Source of the DNA: an uncultured Clostridia bacterium
GTDB taxonomy: Bacteria > Bacillota > Clostridia > UBA1381
Assembly (NCBI GenBank): GCA_947626135.1
Contig: CANQQZ010000003.1
Coordinates: 62,001 to 126,000, forward strand
DNA length: 64,000 nucleotides
Direction: 5' to 3'
Shown: in pieces, positions 1 to 9,244 of the stretch
Layout: each line of letters begins with the position of its first letter
How positions within the stretch are numbered: position 1 is the first letter of the stretch
The notes under the pieces: generated by a model
What the model was told of the DNA's origin: nothing
What the model saw: only the letters and a program-made list of their open reading frames with translations
Database searches by the model: none
Made by a program: the position numbers and the translations under genes

Positions 1-124
1 AATCTATCGTATGAAACCCTATATTATGGCGCGTCATATCATATTCCCCGCCGGGATTTCCCAGTCCCGCAATCAAATACACAGGCGGTTCCTCCTCCTT
101 CTTTTTCCTGAAGCTGCCGAACAT
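1..124 (-). CDS. pth: Peptidyl-tRNA hydrolase, 5' part only
   Basis: The last gene of the rimP-to-glmU operon; it runs off the left edge of the window, so only the first 41 residues are visible. Pth releases tRNA from peptidyl-tRNAs that drop off the ribosome. The visible protein has a charged lead ([14 protein letters not shown]) followed by the family signature [19 protein letters not shown], which includes the conserved GLGNPG loop and the histidine of TRHNIGF that is catalytic in this family. The ATG is preceded by AGGTAAGG. The 12-residue charged extension before the usual start is slightly unusual. It lies 50 bases downstream of glmU, as in many Firmicutes. Confidence 0.93.
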   Translation of the reverse strand, partial: MFGSFRKKKEEEPPVYLIAGLGNPGGEYDMTRHNIGFHTID

Positions 125-145
125 ATCCTTACCTCGCTATTACAA

Positions 146-170
146 ATGGGCTGTTTTCCCAACAGCCCAT
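146..170. other. Intergenic hairpin between glmU and pth
   Basis: Perfect 10-bp inverted repeat (ATGGGCTGTT / AACAGCCCAT) with a 5-nt loop, just past the glmU stop. There is no U-tract on the minus strand, so it is more likely an mRNA processing or stability element, or a weak attenuator, than a complete terminator. Confidence 0.5.
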
Positions 171-174
171 CAAA

Positions 175-1536
175 TTATTTCTCACGCTTATCATTCCAGC
201 CGTTCTTATTCACCTGGCGCTCGCGTGCTATTGCCAGCGAATTTTCCGGAATATCCTCGGTAATTGTCGAGCCCGCGGCAATATACGCGCCGCTGCCCAC
301 TTTTACCGGGGACACTAAATTCGTATTGCAGCCGATAAAGCAGTTATCCCCGATCGCTGTACGATATTTATCCTTGCCGTCGTAATTGCATGTCACCGTG
401 CCGCAGCCGAAATTTACGTTTTTGCCGACGTCGCTGTCGCCGATATATGTAAGATGAGAGATTTTGGTGCCGTCTCCGATCACGGAATTTTTAAGCTCTA
501 CAAAATCGCCGACCTTGACATCTTTGCCCACTTTGCAATCCGGTCTTACATACGCGAACGGACCTACCTTCGTATTCCCGTCTATTTCCGAATTTATGAT
601 AACTGAGCTGAGAACCTCAACGTTATCGCAGATAACGGCTCCGTCAAGCGTGCTTCCCTGACCTATCACACAGCCCGAGCCTATTTTGGTGCCGGATTTA
701 ATTGTGACAGCCGCGCCTATTTCCGTATCGTTTCCTATCTCAACATCCGCTTCTATATATATGCTTTCCGGTATATGCATCGTCACGCCGTTTCTCATAT
801 GCGACGCGTTTATCCGCGCCCGCATTATTTCCTCCGCCTCGGAAAGCTGAACTCTGTCGTTTACGCCCCGTATCTCATCATTGTCGGAAATAGCGTAAGC
901 GCCCACCTTCATGCCGTCCGAGAGAATAATTTCAAGCGTATCCGTAAGATAATACTCGCCCTGCGCGTTGTTCGGCGTAAGGCGCTCGAGCGCCGAGGAA
1001 AGAGCCTGCGAATCAAACACATACATGCCGGAATTTATTTCCTTTATTTTTCGTTCCTCTTCGGACGCGTCCTTGTGCTCGACGATTTTCAAAACGCCTC
1101 CGTCCCGTCCGCGGACTATGCGTCCGTAACCCTCCGCGTTATCCAGGACCGCCGTTATGACCGTCGCGTAATTTTTCTGCGCGTTGTGATATTGAATCGC
1201 CTTATCTATCGTATCCGCCGTTATAAGCGGCGTATCTCCGTTCAAAATGACAACGCTGCCCTTATGCGCTTTTATAAATTCCAGCGCCTGCATGACCGCG
1301 TGACCCGTGCCCTTCTGCTCCGCCTGAAGGGCGTATTCACACGAGCCGCCGAGCACCGACCTGACCATTTCGGATTTATGACCGGTAACGGTCAGCACGG
1401 CATCCGCTCCCGCCGCCTTTGACGCGTCTATAACCCATTTTGCAAGCGGCTTTCCGCAAACCCTGTGAATGACCTTGGGCATTTCGGACTTCATTCTCGT
1501 ACCCATGCCCGCAGCAAGTATTACGCTTGTAAACAC
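175..1536 (-). CDS. glmU: Bifunctional UDP-GlcNAc pyrophosphorylase / GlcN-1-P acetyltransferase
   Basis: Makes UDP-GlcNAc for peptidoglycan and wall polymers: the C-terminal domain acetylates glucosamine-1-phosphate and the N-terminal domain transfers uridylate. Of 453 residues (usual family length), the first ~225 form the nucleotidyltransferase domain, with LAAGMGTRMKSEMPKV near residue 8 and NGDTPLI near residue 99. The rest is a left-handed beta-helix of hexapeptide repeats containing GPFAYVRPDCKVG and GCGTVTCNYDG. The start is GTG with GGGAGG 7 nt upstream. It follows ribF by 13 nt in the same operon, which couples wall precursor supply to a translation gene set. Confidence 0.97.
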   Translation of the reverse strand: MFTSVILAAGMGTRMKSEMPKVIHRVCGKPLAKWVIDASKAAGADAVLTVTGHKSEMVRSVLGGSCEYALQAEQKGTGHAVMQALEFIKAHKGSVVILNGDTPLITADTIDKAIQYHNAQKNYATVITAVLDNAEGYGRIVRGRDGGVLKIVEHKDASEEERKIKEINSGMYVFDSQALSSALERLTPNNAQGEYYLTDTLEIILSDGMKVGAYAISDNDEIRGVNDRVQLSEAEEIMRARINASHMRNGVTMHIPESIYIEADVEIGNDTEIGAAVTIKSGTKIGSGCVIGQGSTLDGAVICDNVEVLSSVIINSEIDGNTKVGPFAYVRPDCKVGKDVKVGDFVELKNSVIGDGTKISHLTYIGDSDVGKNVNFGCGTVTCNYDGKDKYRTAIGDNCFIGCNTNLVSPVKVGSGAYIAAGSTITEDIPENSLAIARERQVNKNGWNDKREK

Positions 1537-1549
1537 TGTGATCCCTCCC

Positions 1550-2461
1550 TTAAATATCCATTCTAAGCGTTGCTTCTATATCCATGTTGATCTGCTGCTT
1601 CAATTCCTCCATGCCCGCAAACTTGATATCGCCGCGGAGCCGCTTTATAAACAGCACGTTTACATTCCTTCCGTAAATATTTTCGTTAAAATCAATCAAA
1701 TGGCTTTCCACCGTCAGCCGCTCCGCGCCGAACGTGAGATTCCTGCCCACGTTTATAACGCTTTTATAACGTCTGCCGTCCAGCTCGGTAAGCCCGGCGT
1801 ATACACCTTCCTTCGGCAGCGCCATACGCGGATCAAAGCTTACGTTCGCTGTCGGCAGTCCCATTTTTCTGCCGTTTTTTAACCCCTCGGCAACCCTGCC
1901 GGAAATCGTGTAGCGGCGCCCGAGAAATTTAACCGCCTCGTCTACCCTTCCGCTGCGCACCAGTCCGCGTATAAGCGTGCTCGAAACCGTCTCTCCGTCC
2001 ACGGTTATTTTATCGGTTACAATAACCTCGAAACCGTATTTTCCGCCGAGCTCTCTGAGCGTATCGACGTCTCCCGATGCTTTATATCCGAATCTGTAAT
2101 CATACCCTACGCATACGAGCTTCACCTTCAGATTTTTTACAAGCAGCCGAACGAATTCCTCCGGCGTTTTTTTCATAAACTCCTCCGTGAAGCGCCGTAT
2201 ATAAACAAAATCAAGGCTTTCCCTCTCCAGCAGCGCGAGCTTTTGCTCGTTGGTTGTAATAAGCCTTACCGGCTTTTTCCCCGCGACGGATTTTGTGTTT
2301 TCCTCAAACAAAAGCACGCCGCTTTTTATGCCGCGCCGCTTAGCCGTCGCTATACAATCGCGTATGATTTTCATATGCGCGATATGTAAACCGTCAAAAT
2401 TGCCGAGCGCGACGGCTGTATCCGCGCAGCCGACTGTTTTTTCGGCGTAAATGACCTCCAC
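1550..2461 (-). CDS. ribF: Bifunctional riboflavin kinase / FAD synthetase
   Basis: Converts riboflavin to FMN and then to FAD in the cytoplasm. The 303-residue protein has the N-terminal FAD synthetase (nucleotidyltransferase) domain with ALGNFDGLHIAH near residue 19, and a C-terminal flavokinase domain with GRKMGLPTANV and the GVYAG strand. The start is GTG preceded by AGGAGG. In this operon it follows truB, the usual Firmicutes arrangement. The flavins would also serve the FMN-dependent hydrogenase subunit encoded at 12.3 kb, but that functional link is only inference. Confidence 0.96.
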   Translation of the reverse strand: MEVIYAEKTVGCADTAVALGNFDGLHIAHMKIIRDCIATAKRRGIKSGVLLFEENTKSVAGKKPVRLITTNEQKLALLERESLDFVYIRRFTEEFMKKTPEEFVRLLVKNLKVKLVCVGYDYRFGYKASGDVDTLRELGGKYGFEVIVTDKITVDGETVSSTLIRGLVRSGRVDEAVKFLGRRYTISGRVAEGLKNGRKMGLPTANVSFDPRMALPKEGVYAGLTELDGRRYKSVINVGRNLTFGAERLTVESHLIDFNENIYGRNVNVLFIKRLRGDIKFAGMEELKQQINMDIEATLRMDI

Positions 2462-2483
2462 CGCGCCGCCTCCTTTGCGTTAA

Positions 2484-3356
2484 TTAAGTCCAAAATGATT
2501 TGTATACTTTCAGCTTTTCTCCGTTAATTGTGCCGACGCAGATAAATTTGTCCCCGTCGTCGTAAACTCTGTATAATCCGTCCGGACGGTGATATGTCAT
2601 AAGCACGCCGTTTTTAACGCTTTTTGTCTGATTCGGCGTAAGACGGATCCTTTCGTAATCCGGGAACAAATCGTCCACGCTTATAACCGCGTCCGCCAGC
2701 CTGCCCTCATCCTTAAGCCTTAAAAGCTCCTCGCACGTATGACTGTCTTTCTCCGTAAATCCGCCTGTCCGAAGCCGCCGCAGCGACGTCATACACGCGC
2801 CCGTACCGAGTTTTTGTCCTATATCGTGGCAAAGCGTTCGTATATATGTGCCCTTTGAGCATAAAACCTCTATTTGCGGCTCGCGCCCAAGGCGCAAAAT
2901 CTTAATATCCTTGATCTCGACCGTCCGCGTTTCTCTCTCAACGGTTTTGCCCTCGCGCGCAAGCTCATACAATTTTCTCCCGTTTCGCTTTACCGCGCTG
3001 TACATCGGCGGCAGCTGGGAATACACGCCGGCAAACGATAAAATCGCATCCCGGATTTCATCCTCAGTACAGCTCACCTTTTGCTCGGAAAGTATTTTCC
3101 CAGAAGAGTCCTGCGTGTCCGTGGTCACTCCGAAAACAAGTCCGGCGCGATAAAGCTTATCCGACATTGTAATCATATCCGCCGCCTTCGTCGCGCTGCC
3201 TATGCATATCGGCAAAACTCCGGTCGCGTCCGGATCGAGCGTTCCCGTGTGCCCGACCTTTTTTATCCCCGTAAGACGGCGCATAAAATAAACCATGTCA
3301 TGCGAGGTTTTACCCGCCGGCTTATCGAGCACGATTATTCCGTTAATTTCGCTCAT
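2484..3356 (-). CDS. truB: tRNA pseudouridine-55 synthase
   Basis: Isomerises U55 in the T-loop of tRNAs. The start used here is the ATG that overlaps the nrnA stop as ATGA, giving 290 residues beginning MSEINGIIVLDKPAGKTS; a longer reading frame exists upstream but lies inside nrnA. The catalytic aspartate sits in GHTGTLDPDATGVLPICIG (about residues 37-55), and the C-terminal part carries a PUA-like segment (IRLTPNQTKSVKNGV). Length and order (nrnA-truB-ribF) are typical. Translation is probably coupled to nrnA. Confidence 0.96.
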   Translation of the reverse strand: MSEINGIIVLDKPAGKTSHDMVYFMRRLTGIKKVGHTGTLDPDATGVLPICIGSATKAADMITMSDKLYRAGLVFGVTTDTQDSSGKILSEQKVSCTEDEIRDAILSFAGVYSQLPPMYSAVKRNGRKLYELAREGKTVERETRTVEIKDIKILRLGREPQIEVLCSKGTYIRTLCHDIGQKLGTGACMTSLRRLRTGGFTEKDSHTCEELLRLKDEGRLADAVISVDDLFPDYERIRLTPNQTKSVKNGVLMTYHRPDGLYRVYDDGDKFICVGTINGEKLKVYKSFWT

Positions 3357-4309
3357 AGCTCCGCAGCCGCCTTTTCGCATGCGGAAATTACAGCCTCTGC
3401 CGCCTCGTCCAGCGTTTTTCCCGTAATCTTAAATCCGGCTGCGGCACGATGTCCGCCGCCGCCGAACAAGCCCGCTATCTCCGACACGTCCGCGCGCCCG
3501 TTCGAGCGCAGGCTGACCTCAATCCTGTCATGCTTTTCCTTAACACACACGGCGATTTCCGTGCCCTCGATGCGCCTGGAAATTTCCACTCCGTTCGGCG
3601 CCTCCGATTCAGGCATCCCGTAACGCCTGTACATATCCGCAGTCATGCGCGTGAGCGTTACCCTTCCGTCCGCATAGGATTCGATATTGCTCATCAAATC
3701 CGCTTTAAACCTCGCAGCGCTAAGGCTGTCGGTATCGAAAAGCAGACGGGCGATGAGCGCGGCGTCAAAATCATATCCGATAAGCCTCGACGCCGTTATA
3801 AATGTTTCCGGCGATACGCTGCTGTATTTAAAGCAGCCCGTGTCCGAGCATATCGCCGTATATAAATACCGCGCGATCTCGCTGTCAAGCTCGATTTTCA
3901 TTCTTTCAAATATCCTGAATAAAATCTCGCCCGTTGACGAGGTCTCTCCCTCCACATAGTTTGCGTCGGCAAACAATGTGTTTGTCCGATGATGGTCTAT
4001 GTTGGCGGTGTTTCCGATTTCCTTAAACAGCTTGACCCTGTCGCCCAGGCGCTTCAAATCGCCGCAGTCCACGCATACGCACAAATCATGCTCATATACT
4101 TTGTCCTTATCGTAAATCTCATAATCGCCGCCGATAAATTTATGCTGCTCGCGCGGTTTTTCACTCACGTAGCACACGGCTGTTTTTCCCGATTTCCTCA
4201 GCGCCGAACACAGCGCGAAAGCCGAGCCGAGCGCGTCGGGATCCTCGCTGATATGCGTGAGCACAGCAACGGATTTCGCTTTATTCAATTTGTCTATAAC
4301 AGCTTCCAT
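3353..4309 (-). CDS. nrnA: DHH-family oligoribonuclease / pAp phosphatase (NrnA)
   Basis: NrnA-type phosphoesterases degrade nanoRNAs and 3'-phosphoadenosine 5'-phosphate. The 318-residue protein has the DHH domain motifs HISEDPDALGSA (residues 19-30), the CVDCGD segment, and the DHH box DHHRTN near residue 101. The C-terminal DHHA1 domain has GGGGHRAAAGF near residue 284. It lies between rbfA and truB, exactly as in other Firmicutes, and abuts rbfA without a gap. NrnA and closely related GdpP-like enzymes share these motifs, but the lack of membrane or PAS domains points to NrnA. Confidence 0.94.
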   Translation of the reverse strand: MEAVIDKLNKAKSVAVLTHISEDPDALGSAFALCSALRKSGKTAVCYVSEKPREQHKFIGGDYEIYDKDKVYEHDLCVCVDCGDLKRLGDRVKLFKEIGNTANIDHHRTNTLFADANYVEGETSSTGEILFRIFERMKIELDSEIARYLYTAICSDTGCFKYSSVSPETFITASRLIGYDFDAALIARLLFDTDSLSAARFKADLMSNIESYADGRVTLTRMTADMYRRYGMPESEAPNGVEISRRIEGTEIAVCVKEKHDRIEVSLRSNGRADVSEIAGLFGGGGHRAAAGFKITGKTLDEAAEAVISACEKAAAEL

Positions 4310-4657
4310 TTATTGTTCCCCGTCGTTCCTCACCGATTTCAGAAGCTCCTCGATATGCGCGCCGTGCTCTATCGAACGATCAAGCTCAAATATGAGCTCC
4401 GGAGTATAGCGCAGATCTATGCGTCTGCCTATTTCGCGCCGCGCATATCCCGCAGCCGATTTTAAGCCCTCGATTGCGCGCTTTTGCTCCTCCGCGCTGC
4501 CCATAACGGAAATATAAGCCTTCGCATACCTTAAATCGTTCGTCACCCGTACCGCAACGACGCTCGTCATCATCGGTATTCTTGTATCCTTCAGATTTCG
4601 TATAATATCCGCAAGCTCGCGGCGAACCTCTTCGTTTATCTTATCAATTCTTGCCAT
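4310..4657 (-). CDS. rbfA: 30S ribosome-binding factor A
   Basis: Assists late maturation of the 30S subunit and 16S rRNA 5'-end processing. It has 115 residues, the typical length, with a KH-like fold; MARIDKINEEVRRELADIIRNL at the start (shown in part) and VTNDLRYAKAYISVMGS near residue 38 fit the family. Its ATG begins on the base after the infB stop codon, so the two genes are tightly coupled. Confidence 0.95.
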   Translation of the reverse strand: MARIDKINEEVRRELADIIRNLKDTRIPMMTSVVAVRVTNDLRYAKAYISVMGSAEEQKRAIEGLKSAAGYARREIGRRIDLRYTPELIFELDRSIEHGAHIEELLKSVRNDGEQ

Positions 4658-7228
4658 TTATTTCCTCTCGACTTCCTCCATTGTGAAGCACTCTATGACG
4701 TCGCCCTCCTTGATGTCGTTAAAGCCCTCTATGCTCAGACCGCACTCGAAGTTTTCCGAAACCTCCCTGGCATCGTCCTTAAAGCGCTTGAGCGAGCCTA
4801 CCTTGCCCTCGTGGATAATTATGCCGTCGCGCACTACTCTGAGCTGCGCGGTGCGCACCATTTTGCCCTGCGTCACATAGCAGCCGGCGATCGTGCCGAC
4901 AGACGATACCTTGAACGTTTCTCTTACGTCCGCGTATCCCAGAACTACCTCCTTGAACTCGGGCTCGAGCATTCCCTTCATCGCCGTTTCTATTTCCTCT
5001 ATCGCCTGGTAAATTACACGGTAAAGGCGTATGTCTACCTCCTGCTGCTCCGCGGAGGCGACCGCTCCCGCATCGGGACGCACGTTAAAGCCTACAATGA
5101 TAGCGTTGGAAGCATTGGCGAGCATTACGTCCGACTCCGTAACCGCGCCCACGGCTCCGTGAATGACCTGAACGCGCACCTCGTCGTTCGACAGCTTTTC
5201 AAGCGACTGCTTTACAGCCTCGACGCTGCCCTGAACGTCCGCCTTGACTATAATGTTCAATTCCTTCATGTTACCCGCGTCGATCTGCGAGAACAGATTG
5301 TCAAGGTTGACCTTAACCACCTGATTAAAGCGCTCCTCCTGCTGCTCCTGCTTTCGCTGTGCCGCGACCTCGCGCGCAAGCTTCTCGTCCTTGATAACGA
5401 TAAACTGATCTCCGCCCGCCGGAGCCTCGCTTAAGCCTATGATCTCGACCGGAGTGGACGGTCCCGCAGTTTTCACGCGTCTGCCCTTATCGTTTACCAT
5501 TGCTCTTACGCGTCCCGTCGCCGTACCGGCAATCACGTGGTCTCCCACATTGAGCGTACCGTTCTGGATAAGTACGGTCGCGACGGGTCCGCGTCCCTTA
5601 TCGACTCTCGCCTCTATTACCGTTCCCTTCGCCTCGCGGTTCGGATTAGCTTTTAATTCCTGCAAATCCGCTACGAGCAGAACCATTTCCAAAAGACCGT
5701 CTATATTAATCTTCTTCTTGGCGGAAATCTCCACGCAAACCGTCTCTCCGCCCCATTCCTCAGGCACAAGTCCCTGCTCCACGAGCATCTGCTTGACCCT
5801 TTCCGGATTGGCGCCGGGCTTATCTATCTTATTTATCGCCACGACAATAGTAACTCCCGCCGCCTTGGCATGGTTTATCGCTTCTACCGTCTGCGGCATT
5901 ATTCCATCGTCCGCGGCGACTACAAGTATCGCCACATCCGTCACCTGCGCTCCGCGCGCGCGCATTGTCGTAAACGCCTCGTGACCGGGCGTATCAAGGA
6001 AGGTTATGCGGCGGTCCTTGAGCTTAACGCTGTACGCGCCGATATGCTGCGTGATTCCGCCCGCCTCCGTTTCTATAACGCTTGTATGGCGTATCGCGTC
6101 AAGCAGCGACGTCTTTCCGTGATCGACGTGTCCCATTACGACAACGACCGGCGGACGCGGAACGAGATCCTCCTCCCTGTCCGTTGCCTCGGAATCCTGC
6201 AAAAGCATTTCCTCTTTCGTTACCACGACCTCCTGCGTAGCCTTTATTCCGAACTCATCCGCAACAAGCATAGCCGTATCGAAATCTATAGTCTGGTTCA
6301 TCGTCGCCATAACTCCCAGACCCATAAGCTTCATAATGACCTCCGCGCCGGTTTTTGCCATTTTCGACGCGAATTCGGAAACGGTTATCGTTTCGGGAAG
6401 CTCTATCTCCGTAACAACCTTCCTGACCGGCTGCTTTGGTCTGCGGCGGTCATTCCTTCTGCCGTTATCCTGCTCCCTGCGCGACCCGCCGCGGCGCTTT
6501 TTGCTTCTGCCGCCGTCCATACGGATATTCGCCGGCATCAGATCCTCTTCTATTCTCTGACGCGACTCGATTGTCTTCATATCGACCGTAGACTGACGCG
6601 TATCAACGTGACGCTGCTTTCTGTCGCCGGTTTTTACGATGTATTCCTCTTCCGTATTCGTGCGGTCGACACCGCTTAGATCAATCTTCTTTCCGCCCTG
6701 CTTCTTAGCCGCCTTTTTAACTTCTCTTGCGTGGCGTTTCTTCTGCTCGGGCTTTGCCTCCTTCTTTTCCTCGGCGGGCTTTTCTTCCTTCTTCTCCGCA
6801 GTCTTTTGCTCCTCGGTCTTTTTCGCCGCTGCGGGCTTTTCCTTCTTCTCCGCCGCCTTTTTCTCCCCGGCAGGCTTTTCCTTCTTCTCCGCCGCCTTTT
6901 TCTCCCCGGCAGGCTTCTCCTCCTTTTTCTCCGCCGCCTTTTTCTCATCGGCAGGCTTTTCCTCCTTCTTCTCCGCCGCCTTCTTCTCTGCGTCCTCCTT
7001 CGCGGCGCGGGCTTTAACGGCGCTGCTTCGCTCGGCGTTTATTTCCTCCTCGCTCAGCACATACATCTGGGTAAACACATCCAAAATAAGCCCGGCTTCC
7101 TCTTCGCTCAGAACGCTTGACGAGCTTTTTATCGTGACGCCGTGATCCGCCATTTTCGCGATTATGTCCTTGTTTGCCACCTTAATACTTTTTGATATTT
7201 CACTTAGCTTTATACCTGTACCTGCCAT
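4658..7228 (-). CDS. infB: Translation initiation factor IF-2
   Basis: GTPase that brings initiator tRNA to the 30S subunit. The protein has 856 residues. It starts with a short IF2-N domain (residues 1-55). A low-complexity Lys/Glu/Ala/Pro linker of about 100 residues follows, built from repeats of the type [13 protein letters not shown] and encoded by near-direct DNA repeats at about 6760-7000. Then come a basic [11 protein letters not shown] segment, a second IF2-N domain, the G domain ([18 protein letters not shown]) and domains II-IV. The linker is variable among relatives and its repeats are probably prone to length change. No ylxQ (L7Ae-like) gene separates it from ylxR, unlike in Bacillus. 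Confidence 0.98.
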   Translation of the reverse strand: MAGTGIKLSEISKSIKVANKDIIAKMADHGVTIKSSSSVLSEEEAGLILDVFTQMYVLSEEEINAERSSAVKARAAKEDAEKKAAEKKEEKPADEKKAAEKKEEKPAGEKKAAEKKEKPAGEKKAAEKKEKPAAAKKTEEQKTAEKKEEKPAEEKKEAKPEQKKRHAREVKKAAKKQGGKKIDLSGVDRTNTEEEYIVKTGDRKQRHVDTRQSTVDMKTIESRQRIEEDLMPANIRMDGGRSKKRRGGSRREQDNGRRNDRRRPKQPVRKVVTEIELPETITVSEFASKMAKTGAEVIMKLMGLGVMATMNQTIDFDTAMLVADEFGIKATQEVVVTKEEMLLQDSEATDREEDLVPRPPVVVVMGHVDHGKTSLLDAIRHTSVIETEAGGITQHIGAYSVKLKDRRITFLDTPGHEAFTTMRARGAQVTDVAILVVAADDGIMPQTVEAINHAKAAGVTIVVAINKIDKPGANPERVKQMLVEQGLVPEEWGGETVCVEISAKKKINIDGLLEMVLLVADLQELKANPNREAKGTVIEARVDKGRGPVATVLIQNGTLNVGDHVIAGTATGRVRAMVNDKGRRVKTAGPSTPVEIIGLSEAPAGGDQFIVIKDEKLAREVAAQRKQEQQEERFNQVVKVNLDNLFSQIDAGNMKELNIIVKADVQGSVEAVKQSLEKLSNDEVRVQVIHGAVGAVTESDVMLANASNAIIVGFNVRPDAGAVASAEQQEVDIRLYRVIYQAIEEIETAMKGMLEPEFKEVVLGYADVRETFKVSSVGTIAGCYVTQGKMVRTAQLRVVRDGIIIHEGKVGSLKRFKDDAREVSENFECGLSIEGFNDIKEGDVIECFTMEEVERK

Positions 7229-7235
7229 AAAATCA

Positions 7236-7535
7236 TCATCCTTTCAGATCGTTTTGTCCCTGATTGATTATCCATTCCTCCGCCGCGGCGTATAACATCG
7301 CGGATACGGGTCTTTTAAAATGTCTTTCAAGACCCTTCTTTTTTGCGGCAAGCCTCACACACTCAGGATTTCTGCATATATACGCGCCTCTGCCGAAACG
7401 CTTTTTTTCCGGATCCGCCATAACCGCGTCCGTACCGGAATCCCTCACAAATCTTATAAGCTCCTGCGTGGGACGCATCCTCCTGCATGCCACGCACATT
7501 CTTACCGCTGTATGTTTTCCCATTTTCCTGCTCAC
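7236..7535 (-). CDS. ylxR: YlxR family RNA-binding protein (RnpM-like)
   Basis: A 99-residue protein of the YlxR/DUF448 family, which has been linked to RNA binding and to modulation of RNase P in Bacillus. The family signature [19 protein letters not shown] and the later [13 protein letters not shown] cysteine segment are present, so the CxxC...C pattern is intact. The start is uncertain: a GTG gives 99 residues, and an ATG four codons later is equally possible. Its place between nusA and infB is the standard one. Confidence 0.92.
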   Translation of the reverse strand: MSRKMGKHTAVRMCVACRRMRPTQELIRFVRDSGTDAVMADPEKKRFGRGAYICRNPECVRLAAKKKGLERHFKRPVSAMLYAAAEEWIINQGQNDLKG

Positions 7536-7566
7536 TCCGTTTACCGCGGCAGCGTGTTCTCAACGC

Positions 7567-8592
7567 TTACTGCGCGGAAATATCAATCTTCCAGCCCGTA
7601 AGTCTCGCGGCGAGTCTTACGTTCTGTCCCGCTTTTCCGATTGCTAATGAAAGCTGATGCTCCGGCACCGTTACGCGCGCTGTCATTTCATCCTCGTTTA
7701 TGTCCGCTGACAGTACCTTCGCCGGAGAAAGCGCCGCTGTGATATATTCAGCCGGGTCCTCGCTCCATTTTACTATGTCGATCTTCTCGTTTCTGAGCTC
7801 ATCGCCTATATTCTGAACTCTTATTCCCCTCGGTCCTATGCAGGCGCCCTGCGCGTCAATATCCGGGTCCTTGGAGTGGACGGCGATTTTCGTTCTCGAA
7901 CCCGCCTCTCTCGCGATGCTCTTTATTTCGACTATGCCCTCCGCGATCTCCGGCACCTCCGCTTCAAACAGCTTCTTTACCAGTCCCGGATGCGTTCTCG
8001 ACAGCAAAATACTTGTGCCCCGTATTCCGTTTCGGACCTCGCTCACATAGCAGCGTATCGTTTCGTCAACGGTGTATTCCTCCCCCGGAGGCTGCTCGTT
8101 CACCGGCAGAAACGCCTCGAGCTTTCCTATGTCCACAAATACGTTGCCTCTGTCTATTCTCTCGACGCGCCCCGATACTATGTCATTCGTTTTTTCGTTA
8201 TATTCGCTGTAGATTATGCCGCGCTCCGCTTCGCGTATGCGCTGCATTACGACCTGCTTCGCCGTCATGGCGCTTATGCGTCCGAAATTCTTCGGCGCCT
8301 CGACCTCAATCCGAACCGTTGAACCGGGCTCCGCCTCCGGATCAAGCTTCTTCGCTTCGTCTAAGGATATTTCGTCCGAATCATCGGCTTCCCCGCCGAC
8401 AACCTTCTTTTGTATGAACACTCTCATTCCGCCGGTATCCCTGTCAACCTTTACCTCAACGGCTGAGGATGTGTTGAAATTCTTTTTGTACGCCGCTACG
8501 AGCGCGGCTTCAAGAGCGTCTATTATTATATCCTCACTCAAACCTTTTTCCTTGCAGAGCGCCGTGAGCGCCTCCAAAAATTCCTTATTCAT
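7567..8592 (-). CDS. nusA: Transcription termination/antitermination factor NusA
   Basis: Binds RNA polymerase and nascent RNA and affects pausing, intrinsic termination and antitermination. The 341-residue length is that of the short Gram-positive form without the C-terminal AR repeats. Visible parts are the N-terminal polymerase-binding domain (MNKEFLEALTALCKEKGLS), an S1 domain around DIVSGRVERIDRGNVFVDIG, and two KH domains (DAQGACIGPRGIRVQNI and VPEHQLSLAIGKAGQNVRLA). It lies 14 nt downstream of rimP. Confidence 0.97.
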   Translation of the reverse strand: MNKEFLEALTALCKEKGLSEDIIIDALEAALVAAYKKNFNTSSAVEVKVDRDTGGMRVFIQKKVVGGEADDSDEISLDEAKKLDPEAEPGSTVRIEVEAPKNFGRISAMTAKQVVMQRIREAERGIIYSEYNEKTNDIVSGRVERIDRGNVFVDIGKLEAFLPVNEQPPGEEYTVDETIRCYVSEVRNGIRGTSILLSRTHPGLVKKLFEAEVPEIAEGIVEIKSIAREAGSRTKIAVHSKDPDIDAQGACIGPRGIRVQNIGDELRNEKIDIVKWSEDPAEYITAALSPAKVLSADINEDEMTARVTVPEHQLSLAIGKAGQNVRLAARLTGWKIDISAQ

Positions 8593-8606
8593 TTTTATCC
8601 CCTTTT

Positions 8607-9068
8607 CTAAAACTTAAATGATAATCTTATATATACAGCCTTTTCGGGCTTTATTCCGATGTCCTCTCCACCGTATTCGATCACGGCGGCGCCGTCCCTG
8701 ACGCCCTTTAAAATACCGGTAAACTCCTTCACGCCGTTGACCGCCGCGTAAAGCTTCACGTCAACCTCTCTGCCGGCATAATAATTCAGCTCGCGCCCGG
8801 TCCTTAAAATTCTGTCCGCGCCCGGCGAAGCAACCTCAAGCAGATAATTGCCTTCTATTATGTCCTCTTTATCGAGCGCCTCCTCGACGGCTTTGGAAAA
8901 CATCTCGCAGTCGTCGATACCGACGCCGCCCTCCTTGTCGATATAGAAGCACAGCGAATACACCCCGTCCTCGTTTTTGACATACTCCGCGTCAACCACG
9001 TACACCCCGAGGCTTTGCGCCGTTTCCTCCGACAGCCTCAGCGCCGCTTCCCTTATGTTTCCCGCCAA
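8607..9068 (-). CDS. rimP: Ribosome maturation factor RimP
   Basis: Needed for 30S maturation. The 153-residue protein has the RimP N-terminal domain, with YSLCFYIDKEGGVGIDDCE, then LLEVASPGADRIL (the family's conserved L-EVSSPG-DR segment) and the C-terminal SH3-like domain. The start codon is TTG, preceded by GGAGG with 7-nt spacing; no ATG in frame fits better. It is the first gene of the operon, preceded by a sigma-A promoter and a leader hairpin. Confidence 0.94.
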   Translation of the reverse strand: MAGNIREAALRLSEETAQSLGVYVVDAEYVKNEDGVYSLCFYIDKEGGVGIDDCEMFSKAVEEALDKEDIIEGNYLLEVASPGADRILRTGRELNYYAGREVDVKLYAAVNGVKEFTGILKGVRDGAAVIEYGGEDIGIKPEKAVYIRLSFKF

Positions 9069-9134
9069 TTTTGACCTCCGTTTCCGCGTTTTTACGCTGA
9101 AATTTTTTCACAGCACTTTTTTCGCAATAAGAAT

Positions 9135-9159
9135 GAAAGAGTGGGAAACCCACTCTTTC
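9135..9159 (-). promoter_or_regulatory. Leader hairpin upstream of rimP
   Basis: Perfect 11-bp stem (GAAAGAGTGGG / CCCACTCTTTC) with a 3-nt loop, in the untranslated leader between the rimP operon promoter and the rimP start. No U-run follows on the minus strand, so a complete intrinsic terminator is unlikely. It may be a stability element, a protein-binding site or part of a weak attenuator. Confidence 0.55.
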
Positions 9160-9185
9160 TGAATAGCATACTCAAAATCTTTTAT

Positions 9186-9214
9186 ATTATATCACGGTTT
9201 TTTGTAAAATGCAA
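9186..9214 (-). promoter_or_regulatory. Sigma-A promoter of the rimP-nusA-infB operon
   Basis: Minus strand -35 TTGCAT, 17-nt spacer, -10 TATAAT. It reads toward rimP, leaving a leader of about 110 nt. Confidence 0.8.
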
Positions 9215-9244
9215 GCATTTTTTTATATTTTTTTCATTTTTTTC

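Noticed and set aside
6639..7145. Phe/Ser-rich and Leu-rich frames opposite infB
   Set aside because: Produced by the complement of the Lys/Glu repeat linker of IF-2.
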